DNA from: Dysidea avara
Taxonomy: Eukaryota; Porifera; Demospongiae; Dictyoceratida; Dysideidae
Length of the DNA stretch: 64,000 nucleotides
NCBI RefSeq assembly: GCF_963678975.1
Contig: NC_089274.1
Location: 26,387,053 to 26,451,052, forward strand
Direction of reading: 5' to 3'
Below the pieces are notes generated by a model. It saw only the letters and a list, made by a program, of their open reading frames with translations, was not told the origin of the DNA and did no database searches. Of the stretch, positions 12,801 through 24,319 are shown piece after piece. A program made the translations under genes and the position numbers. How positions within the stretch are numbered: the stretch's first letter is position 1; each line of letters opens with the position of its first letter.

Positions 12801-14364
12801 TTTTGCACATTCCTCAAATTCCTTTTTGTTGCTTCACTGTGTTCTATAGTAACAAAGGAGTGGACAGACAAAGTTTCAGCTTTTTGTGATGAATAGTCTT
12901 GGAGTTATAGCAATAGACAGTTGGAACAGGAATAAACTTGATTTGTACAGCAACAACACAGCAAATAAATTACAGGTGCTTACTTAATCAATCACAACTC
13001 ATGATTGAAGCAAGCTACGAAGACAGGGTTTGGCTCAGTCTGTCCACTATGAACTGGCACATTGATCAAGGTATAGCATTTTCCTTATACATGATCGTGT
13101 GGACAGGGAAGGTGATTTCAACAATGAAATGATGACGGTAAACTTTATTTCTACTGCATTGTAAACTAGTGCCCATAACTCATGTACCGTACGCTGTACC
13201 AACATGAAACAAAGATTTTCTTACTGTCAGTGAACAGGGGAATCTGATAGTGTAAAGGTTTAAATTGATTTGATTTGAACTATGTTTCAGTACGTAAAGT
13301 GCATAATTTTTAAGGAACACACGTAGTTTATTTCATTACGTTTTTATAACAAAACAGAACTTTGTAAAATCGGCTGATTTTCACTCAGCAGGTTACATGT
13401 AGCTGCAGCTCATGTTGGAGCTTCATGTTCAACATGTGCTTACCAACTACAAGAAATGAGTGAGTATGCACTAAGAAATAATATGTGTTTAATATATACA
13501 TGTGCTTAACAACCAGACTCCATGGTATTGATTCACTAAAGCACCAAGTCACATAACTGCATGGCAATTAATTAACAGTATGAATACTTTAGGAGAAGAC
13601 ATTCATAACAGAGGGACTACTATATTCCAGACAACTGGGACCATGCCAAAGTGTAGGGTCTGCAGTACAAGTGGCTGATGAAAGTGATACCCTTTTTTAT
13701 TATTACGTACTCTTGGCAGTATCTAGAGATACGGTGGCTTGGTTATTTTATAAATAATGTCTAATTCAATGGCCAAAAAGTTTGATAAAATTCCATAAAT
13801 CAATAATGCATGCTAACACACACATTACTGTATACTATATATTCTGTCACAACTACAAAGTTATTTGGCAGTACAGTGTACAGGTTCATTTCACTCCACA
13901 TGACAACCCCTCCACCTACATCACACACACACAATCACTATACCTTCAGAGCCATCAACAGTGCTGCCAATCCAAGAGGAAAACAGAGGAGTATTGTCAA
14001 CACTGACAAGTAAATCAAGCCATCATAATCCTTGTACTTCTACAGTGGAAGAAAGTTAGAATGCTGTATTTTCAATTGTTGTCTTGGCAATCAAATAATG
14101 GTCACGTGAGCTAGAGGATTTTGCAACAATGCGGGAGACTACAACGTAAAACAGAAGGTCTTACAATACCAAGAATTACAATACCAAGAATTGCTTTAGT
14201 ATATATGCTGAAGGAGGTAAAATTTATATTACCTTAACTGGGACGAACTTCGTGGCAGGAGAAATGTTATCATTGTGCATTTCTCTAGTCGTCTCGCCGG
14301 GAACTAGCCTTGTCGTTTCCGTAGCATCGTCTCCATCTTCAACATCTTCGATGTACGTAGACAT
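9882..14364 (-). CDS. CD225/dispanin (IFITM-like) two-helix membrane protein, 120 aa, copy A
   Basis: Exons: 14364..14233 (44 codons), 14039..13944 (32 codons) and 10016..9882 (45 codons with stop), all phase 0 and GT-AG. Exon 1 is an acidic, Thr-rich cytosolic N-terminus (ETTRLVPGETTREMH). Exon 2 holds the first hydrophobic helix, with the CD225 hallmark CFPLGLAALLMALK. Exon 3 gives the conserved loop AHEDAKKGYNVRAKKKAW and a second helix rich in I/V/A. The family is known for membrane-inserted hairpins; the Cys beside PLG is a usual palmitoylation site, and vertebrate IFITM members restrict virus entry. No such role can be read from this sequence. Intron 2 is 3.9 kb and carries a hAT-like MITE and a hairpin repeat. 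Paralogue B lies 2.8 kb upstream in the same orientation. Confidence 0.86.
10909..11407. mobile_element. hAT-like MITE (499 bp) in intron 2 of CD225 gene A
   Basis: Terminal repeats are CAGTGTTGGG and CCCAACACTG. They are flanked by a perfect 8 bp target duplication, GTGACTGG (10901-10908 and 11408-11415). The interior is rich in GTTAC/GTAAC-type repeats. There is no coding capacity. Confidence 0.88.
11757..12560. repeat. Hairpin-repeat family, copy 1
   Basis: It opens with TTAGGGATCATGG (about 11772) and its other end is CTTTGATCCCTA (about 12505-12515), followed by TTTCTAATTTTTCG. The interior stretch GCCAAGCCCATAAATG...GTGACCCTAAA matches the element at 41465. It shares edges with copies at 15680, 41465, 51315 and 53640. 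It lies in intron 2 of CD225 gene A. Confidence 0.6.
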
Positions 14365-14399
14365 TATGTCTTATAAGGTCTGTCTTACGCGCCAGGCTA

Positions 14400-15660
14400 A
14401 GTAATTTGCTGGTATACGCGCTTATGTGCATACGCGCTTATAATTCGAGAGGCAAATTTTTCGTGTTGCAAATTTTCGCGAATTTGCAAGACTATGGAGG
14501 TCTAAATATAAATAGTTCAAGGACAACCCCAATTCAAAACCACAAAAATTTTCCCCATCAGGCTATATACAGTACAGGTTGACAAAGCATAGATAATATG
14601 CTCCAGATGAGGTATACTAATATGTGATGCTTACTTGAATCAAACATATCAACTTGAGACTGAATCTGGCTGTAGATACTTGACTCTTCAGTGCTAAAAG
14701 CAATTTCAGTAATCTAACTATAGTATACTGTGCATGTATTTTCTGCTTATCTATGTGCCATCTAAAAATCTGCACACTAGACAGCTGTATGGCATAACCC
14801 ACATGATGAAAACTGACTACTCATGCATCTAGGGTCATACATACATACATACATGCATGTTTTACTGTGTGTACAGGCCTGGGATTGCTACTCAGCGAAA
14901 GTTTTCTTTTTGCCTGTTATACACCATAATGTCAATATAATAAGTAAACCAAGTTGCTATACCTGTCCACATCCCTGTTACATACGTGTGAAAGTGATAA
15001 GAGTTTGATTCAAGCTGTATATTCATTCCTATAGTGTATTTATAGGATTATAATATTGGCACTAGAGTAATTAATGACTATAGAACAATCTTATGAGTAA
15101 TACTGTGGAAAATCCTTCATTAAATAATTTTAAATCAGCTATAGATAGTTACTTTTATAATTCTAGATTTATGTTAATGTAATAATTATATTCATAGTTA
15201 ATTTTTGTTTATCGCATCTAATTTATGTATGTGTATGTAATTGAATGGGTGCACAGGCTTTTGAGCCTCAATCCAAATCACATCATAATCATAAAACCAT
15301 AATATTGTAGCTTCCAGTAGTAAAAGTATGTATATACATGGGCTTCACTAAGTTTACTGCTCCCAATTAATTGTTACTTGCTATAAAATAGGAATTGATG
15401 GAGTCAGCAGTATCCCTTAACTATGATGTTCTGCTGGTTGATCACTGCAATTTTACCCATCCACACATATAGAAATTCAGCAACTACCTGCTATATACAG
15501 GCTGTCTGAGGTCTCTTACACTAACTGACAGCAAGCAACGGCAGCAACATGCAGTAGCTGCATGCTGTTTTTCAGTGCATGCATGTATATAACAACCATG
15601 CGTACAAAAAAAACTACTTGATAGATAGAACATATTATAACAACTGTATTCTCATTTTAC
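14400..15660. other. Intergenic upstream of CD225 gene A: repeat debris
   Basis: About 14430-14530 is a fragment of an AATTTTCG/GCGAAAATT-type repeat that also occurs upstream of the second CD225 gene. About 15020-15230 resembles the 3' tail of a non-LTR retrotransposon, but is too decayed to name. I see no host gene. Confidence 0.4.
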
Positions 15661-15679
15661 AAGCGCACAAAAAAATTTG

Positions 15680-16640
15680 GAATTTTCAACTAGAGTAGGG
15701 ACCATAGCACATCGATAAAAAGTGCTGAAACAAGTTGGAGTAGTCCATGATATTAAATCACAGTAAAACAATAAGAAGTGTTAAATCCCTACTGTGCTCA
15801 AGATACCATAACGGAATGCACAGTGGGGATATAACACTTCTTATTGTTTTACTGTGATTTAATATCATGGACTACCGTGACTCCAACTTGTTTCAGTAGT
15901 TTTTATCGATGTGCTATGGTCCCTACTCTAGTTGAAAATTCCTATTTTTTTCGTGTACTTGTTTGTTAACTTTTTATGTAAATAATTTTGTTATGACTGG
16001 TGAACCCACGCATACAGCATCTGAAAGGCGCCGTGTGCCCCAGCTATATCAATTATCGTCTGAAAAGTGAAGTATCCATTACGCTTTGCTGTTGGCTATG
16101 TTCAACCCATTACACAGCAATACGAATCAAGAACTGCTTGAAAAGCACCTTTGCAATCAAAATAGCCACTATGAAAAATACGGACGATTTCCGTTTTGAA
16201 GGGAAGCCATCATGTGCTCGCGCCAAATTGACACCTTTCCCTGTCAGCAAAGATGAATGGGACACAAAGGAGGACACTGGTAAGTCCATGAAGAATGCAT
16301 TGTACGTACTGTGGTATGCCAAAAGGCACCTGTTGGGCCGAAGCAACGTCGAACAGTGAAAAAATCAAGCTCGTAGCCTTACCCGTTATCGAGTTACGCT
16401 TGTCTGAAGGCATCAGTCAGTTACCTACTTACTCAGTCAGTAGAAAATCCCGTCGAATAAATTTTTTTTAAAATTCCGTAGCAACTTGTTGAAAGCATTT
16501 CGGGTCGATCTGAAAGCTTGTTTGGGCTTAGTTTTACCTCACCAATGCTGCCTCATCGTCGTCAGGGAAAATTAAGGCTGGTTTTTGGGTGATTTTATTT
16601 CGTGGGCCACACCTACTCCTTTGTGGTCCCTACTATACAG
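15680..16640. repeat. Hairpin-repeat family, copy 2 (longest and best-preserved stem)
   Basis: About 15695-15930 folds on itself. An arm of roughly 100 bases beginning GGACCATAGCACATCGATAA is repeated in reverse before TGTGCTATGGTCC, with only scattered mismatches. A unique body follows, beginning TTATGACTGGTGAACCCACG, and the far edge is GTGGTCCCTAC (about 16625). A 119-codon open frame inside (16000-16359) has no recognisable domain and is broken in sister copies, so I do not call it a gene. Confidence 0.7.
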
Positions 16641-16864
16641 TTACTATCGTACTGTATGATTACCGTATGACAGGAAATTTTGACAGAAGAAAATTTTGAT
16701 GAATTTGACAAATCAGCTAAATTGTTAGCTTTTAATTCAATAAGTGGTTGTTGAGATTTTGTCTAGAGTTTCTTCAACATTAAATTTTTTTAAAGGTAAT
16801 GGAGTGTGGAATCCTCAACTTTTCTTTCATCAAAATTTCTATCACACAATGCAATCGTATTATT

Positions 16865-16880
16865 CACACACACGCACGCA

Positions 16881-16912
<32 letters not shown>

Positions 16913-16923
16913 CACACACACAC
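16865..16923. repeat. Microsatellite (ACGC)n followed by (AC)n
   Basis: About 35 bases of CACG units run directly into about 25 bases of CA dinucleotides. Confidence 0.95.
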
Positions 16924-16942
16924 ATTTTCTCAATCAGTAGGT

Positions 16943-17096
16943 ACTGCATATAGAGGGAAACTTTGGTGACTTTGGTGAGTTGTTACAAATCCACCAAATT
17001 TTAACCTTGTAGCAATTATACCTAAAGTTTGAGGTTGATTTCCCCTAATACTACTTAGCAAAGTTTACCCTCACTAGACTCCCTCTATACAGTATG
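16943..17096. mobile_element. Small MITE with AGAGGGAAACTTTGG ends
   Basis: The left end TATAGAGGGAAACTTTGGTG is mirrored by the right end CTAGACTCCCTCTATACAG. The same termini bound the element at 18813-19014. A TA duplication is plausible. Confidence 0.6.
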
Positions 17097-17120
17097 TATC
17101 CGTAGTTATAATCCAGTCAA

Positions 17121-20100
17121 TTATGTTGTTTTTACTACAACTACTACAATTACTACCACTAATATGTCAACCAAAATTGCTGCACCCATGATCAAGTATG
17201 TTATTCGTGCCTTATTTTTGGCTCTAACATTGTAGCCTTTCTTTGCATCCTCATGTGCCTGAAAAGGAAAAGGTATATATAGCTCTACAATATACACTAT
17301 ATAATATATATGTATACGTAGGGACACACACATGCACACACAAAATTTACCCTCCCTTCAAACCAAATAACCTATTACACTCTTTAGTATCGATACCATT
17401 ATTAAAATTATTTGCATCAATCTATTTAACAATATTTCATAAGTACTACTATAAGCCCTACACTTCTGCGATACCGTATAGCCAAAATATTTCAAGTGGC
17501 AAAATTTTCAAGGTTGAGCAATGCTACCTAATCACTAGTTTACAATTTTTATGGATTCACAAACAATCCTAAAATGTACTAGACCATATGGAGGTATAAA
17601 GGTTTTAATAAATTTTACATAGCAATAGAATCTCTAGCAGCAGTGACAAAAACTATGATTTTTACAATGTTTGTATTAATGTTGCTACATCTCTGTAGAC
17701 TTAGGATCAAAACAGCCTTCGTACATTTAGGAAGTTGGTATGATGAAAAGTTACAAACCAAGTGGTAAGTAGGCAATTGTTTTCATTTCTACAATGAATA
17801 TGTTTTTATGAAGTACTTGACTGCTCTATTAGAGCATTTGAATGTTGCATTAAGGTAGCAGTAGTGTGTCATGCGGTGAAAAAAGCCGACACATCACTGT
17901 GTGGATATTGACACGAGGAAAGAAAATGTGATTTTTACTCTTGCATATCCATGGTCCCTTCTCCAAAGCACACCATTTTGCATTGTAGCTGTTCACCACA
18001 TAGGGTATGCACAGCAAATTTGATTAAATTCGCTTCAGCCATTTGTGAGATATGAGCAGCCATCTCAAGTTTCGATAATTTTTCTTCATTTTTCCTAAGG
18101 GGTCTGTGGGGGCCTAGATTATTCTTTTTACATACTTTGCAAAACTTGTTATAAAACACAAACGCATAATTTGATCACCTTGGAATTTGGTTATAGATAA
18201 AGAGCATACAAATGTGAATTCGTGTACTAAGGTTGCAAGGAATTTAATAAGTGTCCACGATGCTATGAACATTTATTTGTGTACAAAAAGATCGAACTTC
18301 TGTCACAGCTATAGGGTAAACTGCTTTTGAGTATACATAGGCTAGTCATCATAGCAGTGCCTTTTGACGAATAAAAAAGAATGAAGAAATAACAGCTACA
18401 GAGTTACAAAACAAAACCCAACAACTGTAAATCGCAGGGTCGAGATACTCTACTAGTACTGTCACCTCAAGGTAAAAAATGCTTGAAAATGTTACCAGAG
18501 TTCAAACCAGGGACCTCCATACTAAACACTTAACCACTGAGTCACATGGCTGATTGCTTCACTTAATATGCGGTCCTTAGATAGACAAGACCATCTTATT
18601 TTATTCTTTCTACCACCTGCATCATTTTTTGGTAGCTGCAGTAAATTTTAACTTCAGATCATGTGAGCACACTACTTTATGATAGAGAAAGTACAGATTG
18701 ACTGAGTGATAAGGTAAATGCATTATAAGCAGAATGGTAAGTAAGGGCTTGCTTCAAGGGTACATAAGCTTTACACTTTCTGAAGTTAAGATTTTCTAAT
18801 AAAGCAGTCACATACTGTATAGAGGGAAACTTTGGCGGGGAAAAACTTTGGCAAAAAATTTGGCAAATTCACCAAAGTTTAACCTGCCAATTCCTGAGAT
18901 TAGCATCTTTATAGCTACAGATTGAGCTTGAATTCGCCAGAGTTTATTTCACCAAATGCAATATACCTTGCTATTCGCCAAAGTTTACCCCCACCAAAGT
19001 TTCCCTTTATACGGTAGCTCCTTAACAATCAAGTATAGTTGAGTGTATAAGCAAAATAATCAACAATGGCCTCCCATCCACATTCGATTTTGCTGCATCT
19101 TGGGACAGGAAAAAAAGCAACATAGTTACAGTGTAATATAATGATGGCCCTAACAATTATTAATGAATGCAATAGAGGTGTACCAATAATCAAATCGACT
19201 AAAATATCAGCCACCAATATGGTAATTTTACCAATATTGGTATCGGTACAGAACAGTATAGGGGGACTGATATCATTACCGATATTTATATAGTAGCAAC
19301 AGTTTGTACATAAATTAATTAGTTTTCTATGTGGCTCTTTAGTGCCAGTGGCTTATTGTTCACTCTACAATATGCCCTAGCTACACTACGAGAAGCCATA
19401 TAATATACACGATTCTAGTGTTTGTTGCTGGAAAGCTTATCACAGTCTTTACAAATACAAATGAAGCAGTTACAGAGTACCTTTGTAATAAAAAGAAGGG
19501 TCACAGGATAAGGTAAATAAATATACACTTTTGTTGGATTTAAACTATAATGCACTGAAATATCTTATCGCTTATCGGCTTCTTTTGGTGGCATCAGTAT
19601 TGGATATCAGTACATGCCAAAACCCATATCGGTACACCTCTAGAATGCAATACACATGTCAAAGTACAACAGCCCAGTAAGAATAATACAGGTGCCATTG
19701 ATAAAAAAATACAGGACCTCAACAAATAGTGGCCTATCACCACAGACCAAACTACGCTGACATTATAAGGAATCACCACTATTAAGGTACATCCCATATA
19801 TGTACTGAGCTTGTATTATACTCATGTCAGTCAATCAGCTAGTCAGTACCTTCAGAGCCATCAGTAATGCTGCAAGTCCCAGTGGAAAACAAATTAGTAT
19901 TATCAGCACCGACAGGTAGACCAAGTGATCATAGTTCTTGTATTTCTATAGCAAAATAAAGAAATTCTAAAACAACTGAACTTTCAGGTTGTATGTTTAT
20001 CCTTCTGTATGACCCGATGTATGACCTTGTCTCATGACTATAATGAGTAGCTAAATTGATAAAAATTAATGAACCGAGCAGCAATATAGCTAGATGCCAG

Positions 20101-20319
20101 CGGAAACTCGCTATGGGTACACAACCTAGTAGTAAGAACAATCCTTGCAGTCTTCATGCATAGTTTACCAATTTACTGCGACTGAGATGACAAACGTACC
20201 AGCAACTTAACGAGTGCCGTATATGAGTCATGTGACTCGTCGTATCTGTGCATTTCTCTTGCACCGTCCGATACCAGTTTAGTAGTCTCTTTGGGATCAT
20301 CATCATCGTCTCGAGGCAT
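17121..20319 (-). CDS. CD225/dispanin (IFITM-like) two-helix membrane protein, 117 aa, copy B
   Basis: Exons: 20319..20200 (40 codons), 19945..19850 (32 codons) and 17258..17121 (46 codons with stop), all phase 0 and GT-AG. Boundaries fall where they do in copy A. I took ATG 20319 because the open frame above it has no other ATG. Exon 1 is acidic (MPRDDDDDPKETTKLV). Exon 2 carries CFPLGLAALLMALK. Exon 3 gives AHEDAKKGYNVRAKNKARIT and a valine-rich second helix ending KTT. Relative to copy A, the Trp that starts helix 2 is Arg here. Intron 2 (2.6 kb) holds a tRNA-like SINE, a small MITE and a hAT-like MITE. Same-strand tandem duplication of a membrane-protein gene is the simplest reading. Confidence 0.86.
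18420..18556 (-). mobile_element. tRNA-derived SINE (in CD225 gene B intron)
   Basis: On the minus strand TGACTCAGTGGTTAAGTG resembles an A box and GGTTTGAACTC, about 25 bases further, a B box. The tail runs on past ACCTTGAGGTGACAG. The spacing is that of a tRNA gene, but no cloverleaf is intact, so I call a SINE head rather than a tRNA. Confidence 0.6.
18813..19014. mobile_element. Small MITE with AGAGGGAAACTTTGGCGG ends
   Basis: The left end TATAGAGGGAAACTTTGG is mirrored by CCAAAGTTTCCCTTTATA at the right. Further internal CCAAAGTTTA/AAACTTTGG pairs make most of it foldback. It is a second copy of the 16943 family. Confidence 0.7.
19173..19642. mobile_element. hAT-like MITE (470 bp) in intron 2 of CD225 gene B
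   Basis: Ends are TAGAGGTGTACC and GGTACACCTCTA. A perfect 8 bp duplication, GAATGCAA, flanks it (19165-19172 and 19643-19650). It is non-coding. Confidence 0.88.
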
Positions 20320-20399
20320 TGCAGCTGATGAACCCTCAGTCCTCGCCTCAGTCAGATCCAGAGGTCTCAAACAAATTACACGCCAGGAGGCGCTTAGTT

Positions 20400-21120
20400 A
20401 TATGCACATTATAATTACACCCCTTAATAATATACAGATGATTTCCGAACTTTTTCGAGGTTGAGCAATGTTACTAAAAATATCGGATTTGCAAACGCTC
20501 CCAAAATATATTAGGCTATGTGAAGGTCTAAAACCGCAGAATCAGCAAAATTTACTCCAGGCCTCGTTATACCGAAATTTTGACGTCAAGAAAATTTGAC
20601 GAATCGTTAATACTTAATTCGTCAAACTTTAACTGATTAAACGCCTCTGTACTTTGTGCTGTGCAAAAGCACGTAAAACCAGTCTTTAGTAAATACATTT
20701 TGAAGGCGCTTAGGCTAGTCCAAGCATTTCGTCAACTTTTAATTCGTCAAATCTGCACAATTGTGAATTCGTCAAAATTTTCGCTGATTTCGCGGTTTTG
20801 GGGGTTACCAGCGAAAATTTTATCTTTGAAACATTTAGACCTCTAGTCAGTCTAATACATTTTGGGAGTGTTTGCAAATCCGCGGAAAAATTATTTTTTT
20901 AGCAGCATCGCTCCGGCAACCTGCACTTAGAAATTAAGTTTAGGCCATATATACGGTACCGTATAGCCTAAATATTTCGAGGGGGAAATTTTTCGTTGAT
21001 TTCGCGGTTTTGGAGTTTACCAGCGAAATTTTTGTTCTTGAAAGTGGGAGTATTTGCAAATCCACGGGAATAAAATTTTTTTTTGGCAACATTGTTCTCT
21101 GAGATTGAATTTGGTACTCG
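20400..21120. repeat. AATTTTCG-type repeat cluster upstream of CD225 gene B
   Basis: At least three partly inverted copies of a repeat with TTCGCGGTTTTGG, ACCAGCGAAAATTTT and GGGAGTGTTTGCAAATCC fill this stretch. One edge is CCGTATAGCCTAAATATTTCG. Fragments recur at 17465-17590 and 14430-14530. It abuts the first exon of gene B, so it may overlap its promoter. Confidence 0.6.
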
Positions 21121-21559
21121 ATTTAGTAACTAGCTATATTTTGACTGCATGAAACTTATTGAATATAACATAATAAATTATTATATGTAGCTATCGAGAG
21201 CCACTTTATTTTGAATGAAAGTGATCATCAGTCTCTTTGTGGCAATTTAACACTAAAACTGAGACAGTAGCGTGAATGCTACAGAAACTAGTTAAATTAA
21301 GGGATGGTGTAGACTTTAGTTGCTATACAGAGCTCTATGTACACCTTCAAATGTATCCCACTGTTTACAGGCAAAATCCCTCTGCAATACTTTTTATATG
21401 CATGGGTGCATGCTAAATCAGTTTGTTACATGCAACAGCATATTGTAAAAGCTGGTGAAAGGAATAATACTATATAGCTACAATGGTCAGTTAAATAAAA
21501 TTTTATGGAGTTTGCATGATTGAATGTTTATAGAACCTCTATAGTGCTGAGCAAGGATC

Positions 21560-21975
21560 TGAAGGCTGTGGTATGCAGTGCTGACCCCAAGATGCTCTAT
21601 AGTATTGTGTAATCCTTAGGTAATCCTATAAGGCTGCAGCACATGTTGCTGTCAGACCTTCAGTGCTGGTCACTGTAAAGCGCTAATAACAATAAATATT
21701 TTAGGTTTAATAAAGAAAATCCATCCCTCCTGGAGGAGACTGAGTGTGGCCCCGACTAGACATTGGATGACCTGCAGTTCAAGTCCTGGGGTTGGAGGGA
21801 TTTTTTTCCTTACTTTCAGTTGGCCCCTTTTCTGTTACGCCTTTTCAGCTATAAGTCACTAAGTCTAAGTCCTTGAAATTAGGTAATCCTAAGGCTGCAG
21901 CACATGTTGCTGTCAGACCTTCAGTGCTGGTCACTGCAAAGCGCTAATAGCAAATAAACATTTTAATTATGTAAA
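21560..21975 (+). mobile_element. SINE with tRNA-like head and duplicated tail
   Basis: The head (about 21725-21800) carries TAGACATTGGATG and a B-box-like GTTCAAGTCC. A tail of about 80 bases containing GGCTGCAGCACATGTTGCTG and GGTCACTGYAAAGCGCTAAT occurs twice, at about 21625-21695 and 21890-21965, each running into an AATAAA-rich end. The tail alone recurs near 41336-41380. The first tail probably belongs to an older insertion next door. Confidence 0.65.
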
Positions 21976-23050
21976 AGAATTACAACTTTAAGCAAATTGT
22001 AGGACAAAATGATTATCAGGCAATAGTGGAATTTGCATGGATCATGGATACCATAGGAAACAGGAGTGTGTGCTGGGGTCAGGAATTTTTAAAAAGGGGT
22101 TTCCACTACAACTACTTGACTGTTATATTAGAGTACTTTATATTTCCTGCCTGCTTTATTAGAGTATCTCGGACATCATTGGCTACAAGTGCTTTGCTAT
22201 CATGTGATAAACTATTACATAAAGGTTTAAAATGTGTCCTACTTCATGATAGATTCCAGATTATAGAAACCTGCATGAAGTTTTAGAGTATAGTATAATT
22301 ATATAACTTTAGTCTATGTTAATACACTGTTTAAAAAAAGTGTTTGTAAAACACCTTTTGGGGTACTATAACTGCATTTACACCATGCAGGCTCCTCTGA
22401 GGATGTTCTGTTACACCCATAGGGTACTTCAATTACACCCATGGGGTGTAGAAGATATTGTAAAAGGAAATGGAAATGAACTGTTTTCTTTGTTTTACAG
22501 CAATCACATTTTCACCAAACAATTTCAAACATCATCATATCATTGACACAAAGAACATATTACTATCGATAGTAATATATATATATTACTATCATATATC
22601 CATGTTTCTATATATATATATATTATTTAGTATCATCAACTCTTCTTACCTCTTGTGGTTTCAGTTTGTATTTATAATGTAACCAATAAGCATGACTTTC
22701 GATTGTGGGTTTCATTTTAAAAGGCTCTGAAATGAATTACTGCATGGTTGTCACAAGAAATAATACAGTGTATATGTACAGGTACATGATAATGCCATCA
22801 CACTGTCATCTCACTGTAATTAACACCTACGCAGATCTATATTGCATGCACATCTTATGCATGTGCATAAGATCATGTGCATAAGATACATCAGTAGTAG
22901 AGTCACATGCTATATGTCTTGTTTTTCCTTCTTCATTGTTTATGATTTAATGTATGTGCAATGCTGGAAGATATTTTTGTTTGTAAATGCTAGCCTGTAT
23001 GCTCTTATTGACTTACAAACTTAATGTGTGACCAAATTGTGTTAATTTTA
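21976..23050. other. Gene-poor stretch with two copies of the CTCTAATAGAG motif
   Basis: No host exon seen. Diverged motif copies lie at 22116-22140 and 22148-22173, outside any transposon I can delimit. TA-rich dinucleotide stretches occur near 22575-22625. Confidence 0.4.
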
Positions 23051-23059
23051 TTAACTAAA

Positions 23060-23245
23060 CCAGGTGTACATAAACACCAAATTAAAGGGTGTTGACAAAC
23101 ACCAAGAAGTGTTCAAAATTGAATTAGCACAGTGCAAACACCCAAGGGTGTTCTTACTACACCAAAGCAGGTGTGGGTGTTTAGGTAACACAGCAACATG
23201 AATGGGTGTTTGAGAACACCCAACTTTAACAGTGTACCACAATAA
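23060..23245. mobile_element. Palindromic MITE fragment
   Basis: Several inverted GGGTGTT/AACACCC blocks end in AACTTTAACAGTGTA. The right end resembles that of the MITE at 33015-33273 (ACTGTTAAA). The left end is diverged. Confidence 0.45.
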
Positions 23246-23249
23246 AAAT

Positions 23250-24319
23250 TTGGAGTCTGAAATGTACACCAACTGGCAGATACAGCTTGCTAAAGTTCAC
23301 CTACTTACAACTACCACTATTTCCGGTATCTATACTAGTGTTTCAGTAGAGTGTGTAAAATCCAAAGCAGTTTCCTGAAACCCCCCCTAAGTATGCCCCT
23401 AGAAAAGTATCAGTATTGGTGGGATCTTGACGAAGACAGCTAAAGTTCAACAAATTGAAATCCTTGCTAATCAAATTAACCATGTATACAGTTTGCATTT
23501 TGTTTGGTGTCAATTGGCTGTCTTGCCAACTGTTACAAGTTTGCTAGTGAAAATGTTCATCTTGGACCATGACATTTGCTTCCCAATTACCACACATTAA
23601 AGGACATTAAAGGCATAGTGTGACCAAAATTTTTGCTGCAAGCCATTCATTGCAAACCACAAGAACATTTTTTGCGCACTTTATATGTAGTATATAGCAT
23701 TCCAGTAGATGTAGGGCAGGTATTCATGGGCAAGTTTCTGCATTTGCCATATGTGATTCATTAGAGTCAATTTGAAAACTTCCAACAAATATGTTTAAAA
23801 TATTTTGCTGCATAGAATACTATAGTGAAGGCAATTCCTATATATATAAAATATTGCCTCTGGCAGCATTAGTAGAGTCTGGTGCAAGCTTTAATTAATA
23901 GACAGCAGTAGTATAATTAGTCTCATGTGGCTGGACATATACTCTTGTTACATGTGGGTGAAAAGGGATTATATCCTTTCATTTTCAACTGCAAACAACC
24001 ATATAGCCAACAAGTGTGATATACTAATACCTACAGCTCTGTATCCAATTAATCTTTGCAGATACTTACTACTTACATATGGTGTGTATGTGTGCATGCA
24101 CATGAGGCAAATTTAATATATCATAATCATAAACAATTATAAGTTGTATGAAATACAAAAACAGTAGAAAATGTAAATTATTTAGCTGCATATTTCATAC
24201 ATACCTATATATATATATCCTGTGGCATGCCTTGAATACAATGATCATGTTACAAGATTACAACTCATAATTATTATATGCTATGTACAAGGTCATAAGC
24301 TAGCAATGGACAAAATGCT
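23250..24319. other. 3' flank of NHL gene 1, part of a duplication
   Basis: About 23915-23970 (CTCATGTGGCTGGACAT, then GGGTGAAAAG) is found again at about 38505-38545. The duplicated block therefore includes downstream DNA of the NHL genes. I find no other gene. Confidence 0.5.

Noticed and set aside
12599-12871. Minus-strand open frame and a Cys-rich alternative frame, perhaps a piggyBac-type zinc finger
   Set aside because: It is in the intron of CD225 gene A. The cysteine spacing fits poorly and needs a frame change.
16000-16359. 119-codon open frame as a gene
   Set aside because: It lies wholly in a hairpin-family repeat. The equivalent region of the copy at 51315 is broken and no domain is visible.
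18420-18556. A tRNA gene
   Set aside because: The A and B boxes are tRNA-like, but I could not form an acceptor stem, and downstream sequence fits a SINE.
21725-21800. A tRNA gene
   Set aside because: It has only a tRNA-like promoter; the SINE tail follows and there is no cloverleaf.
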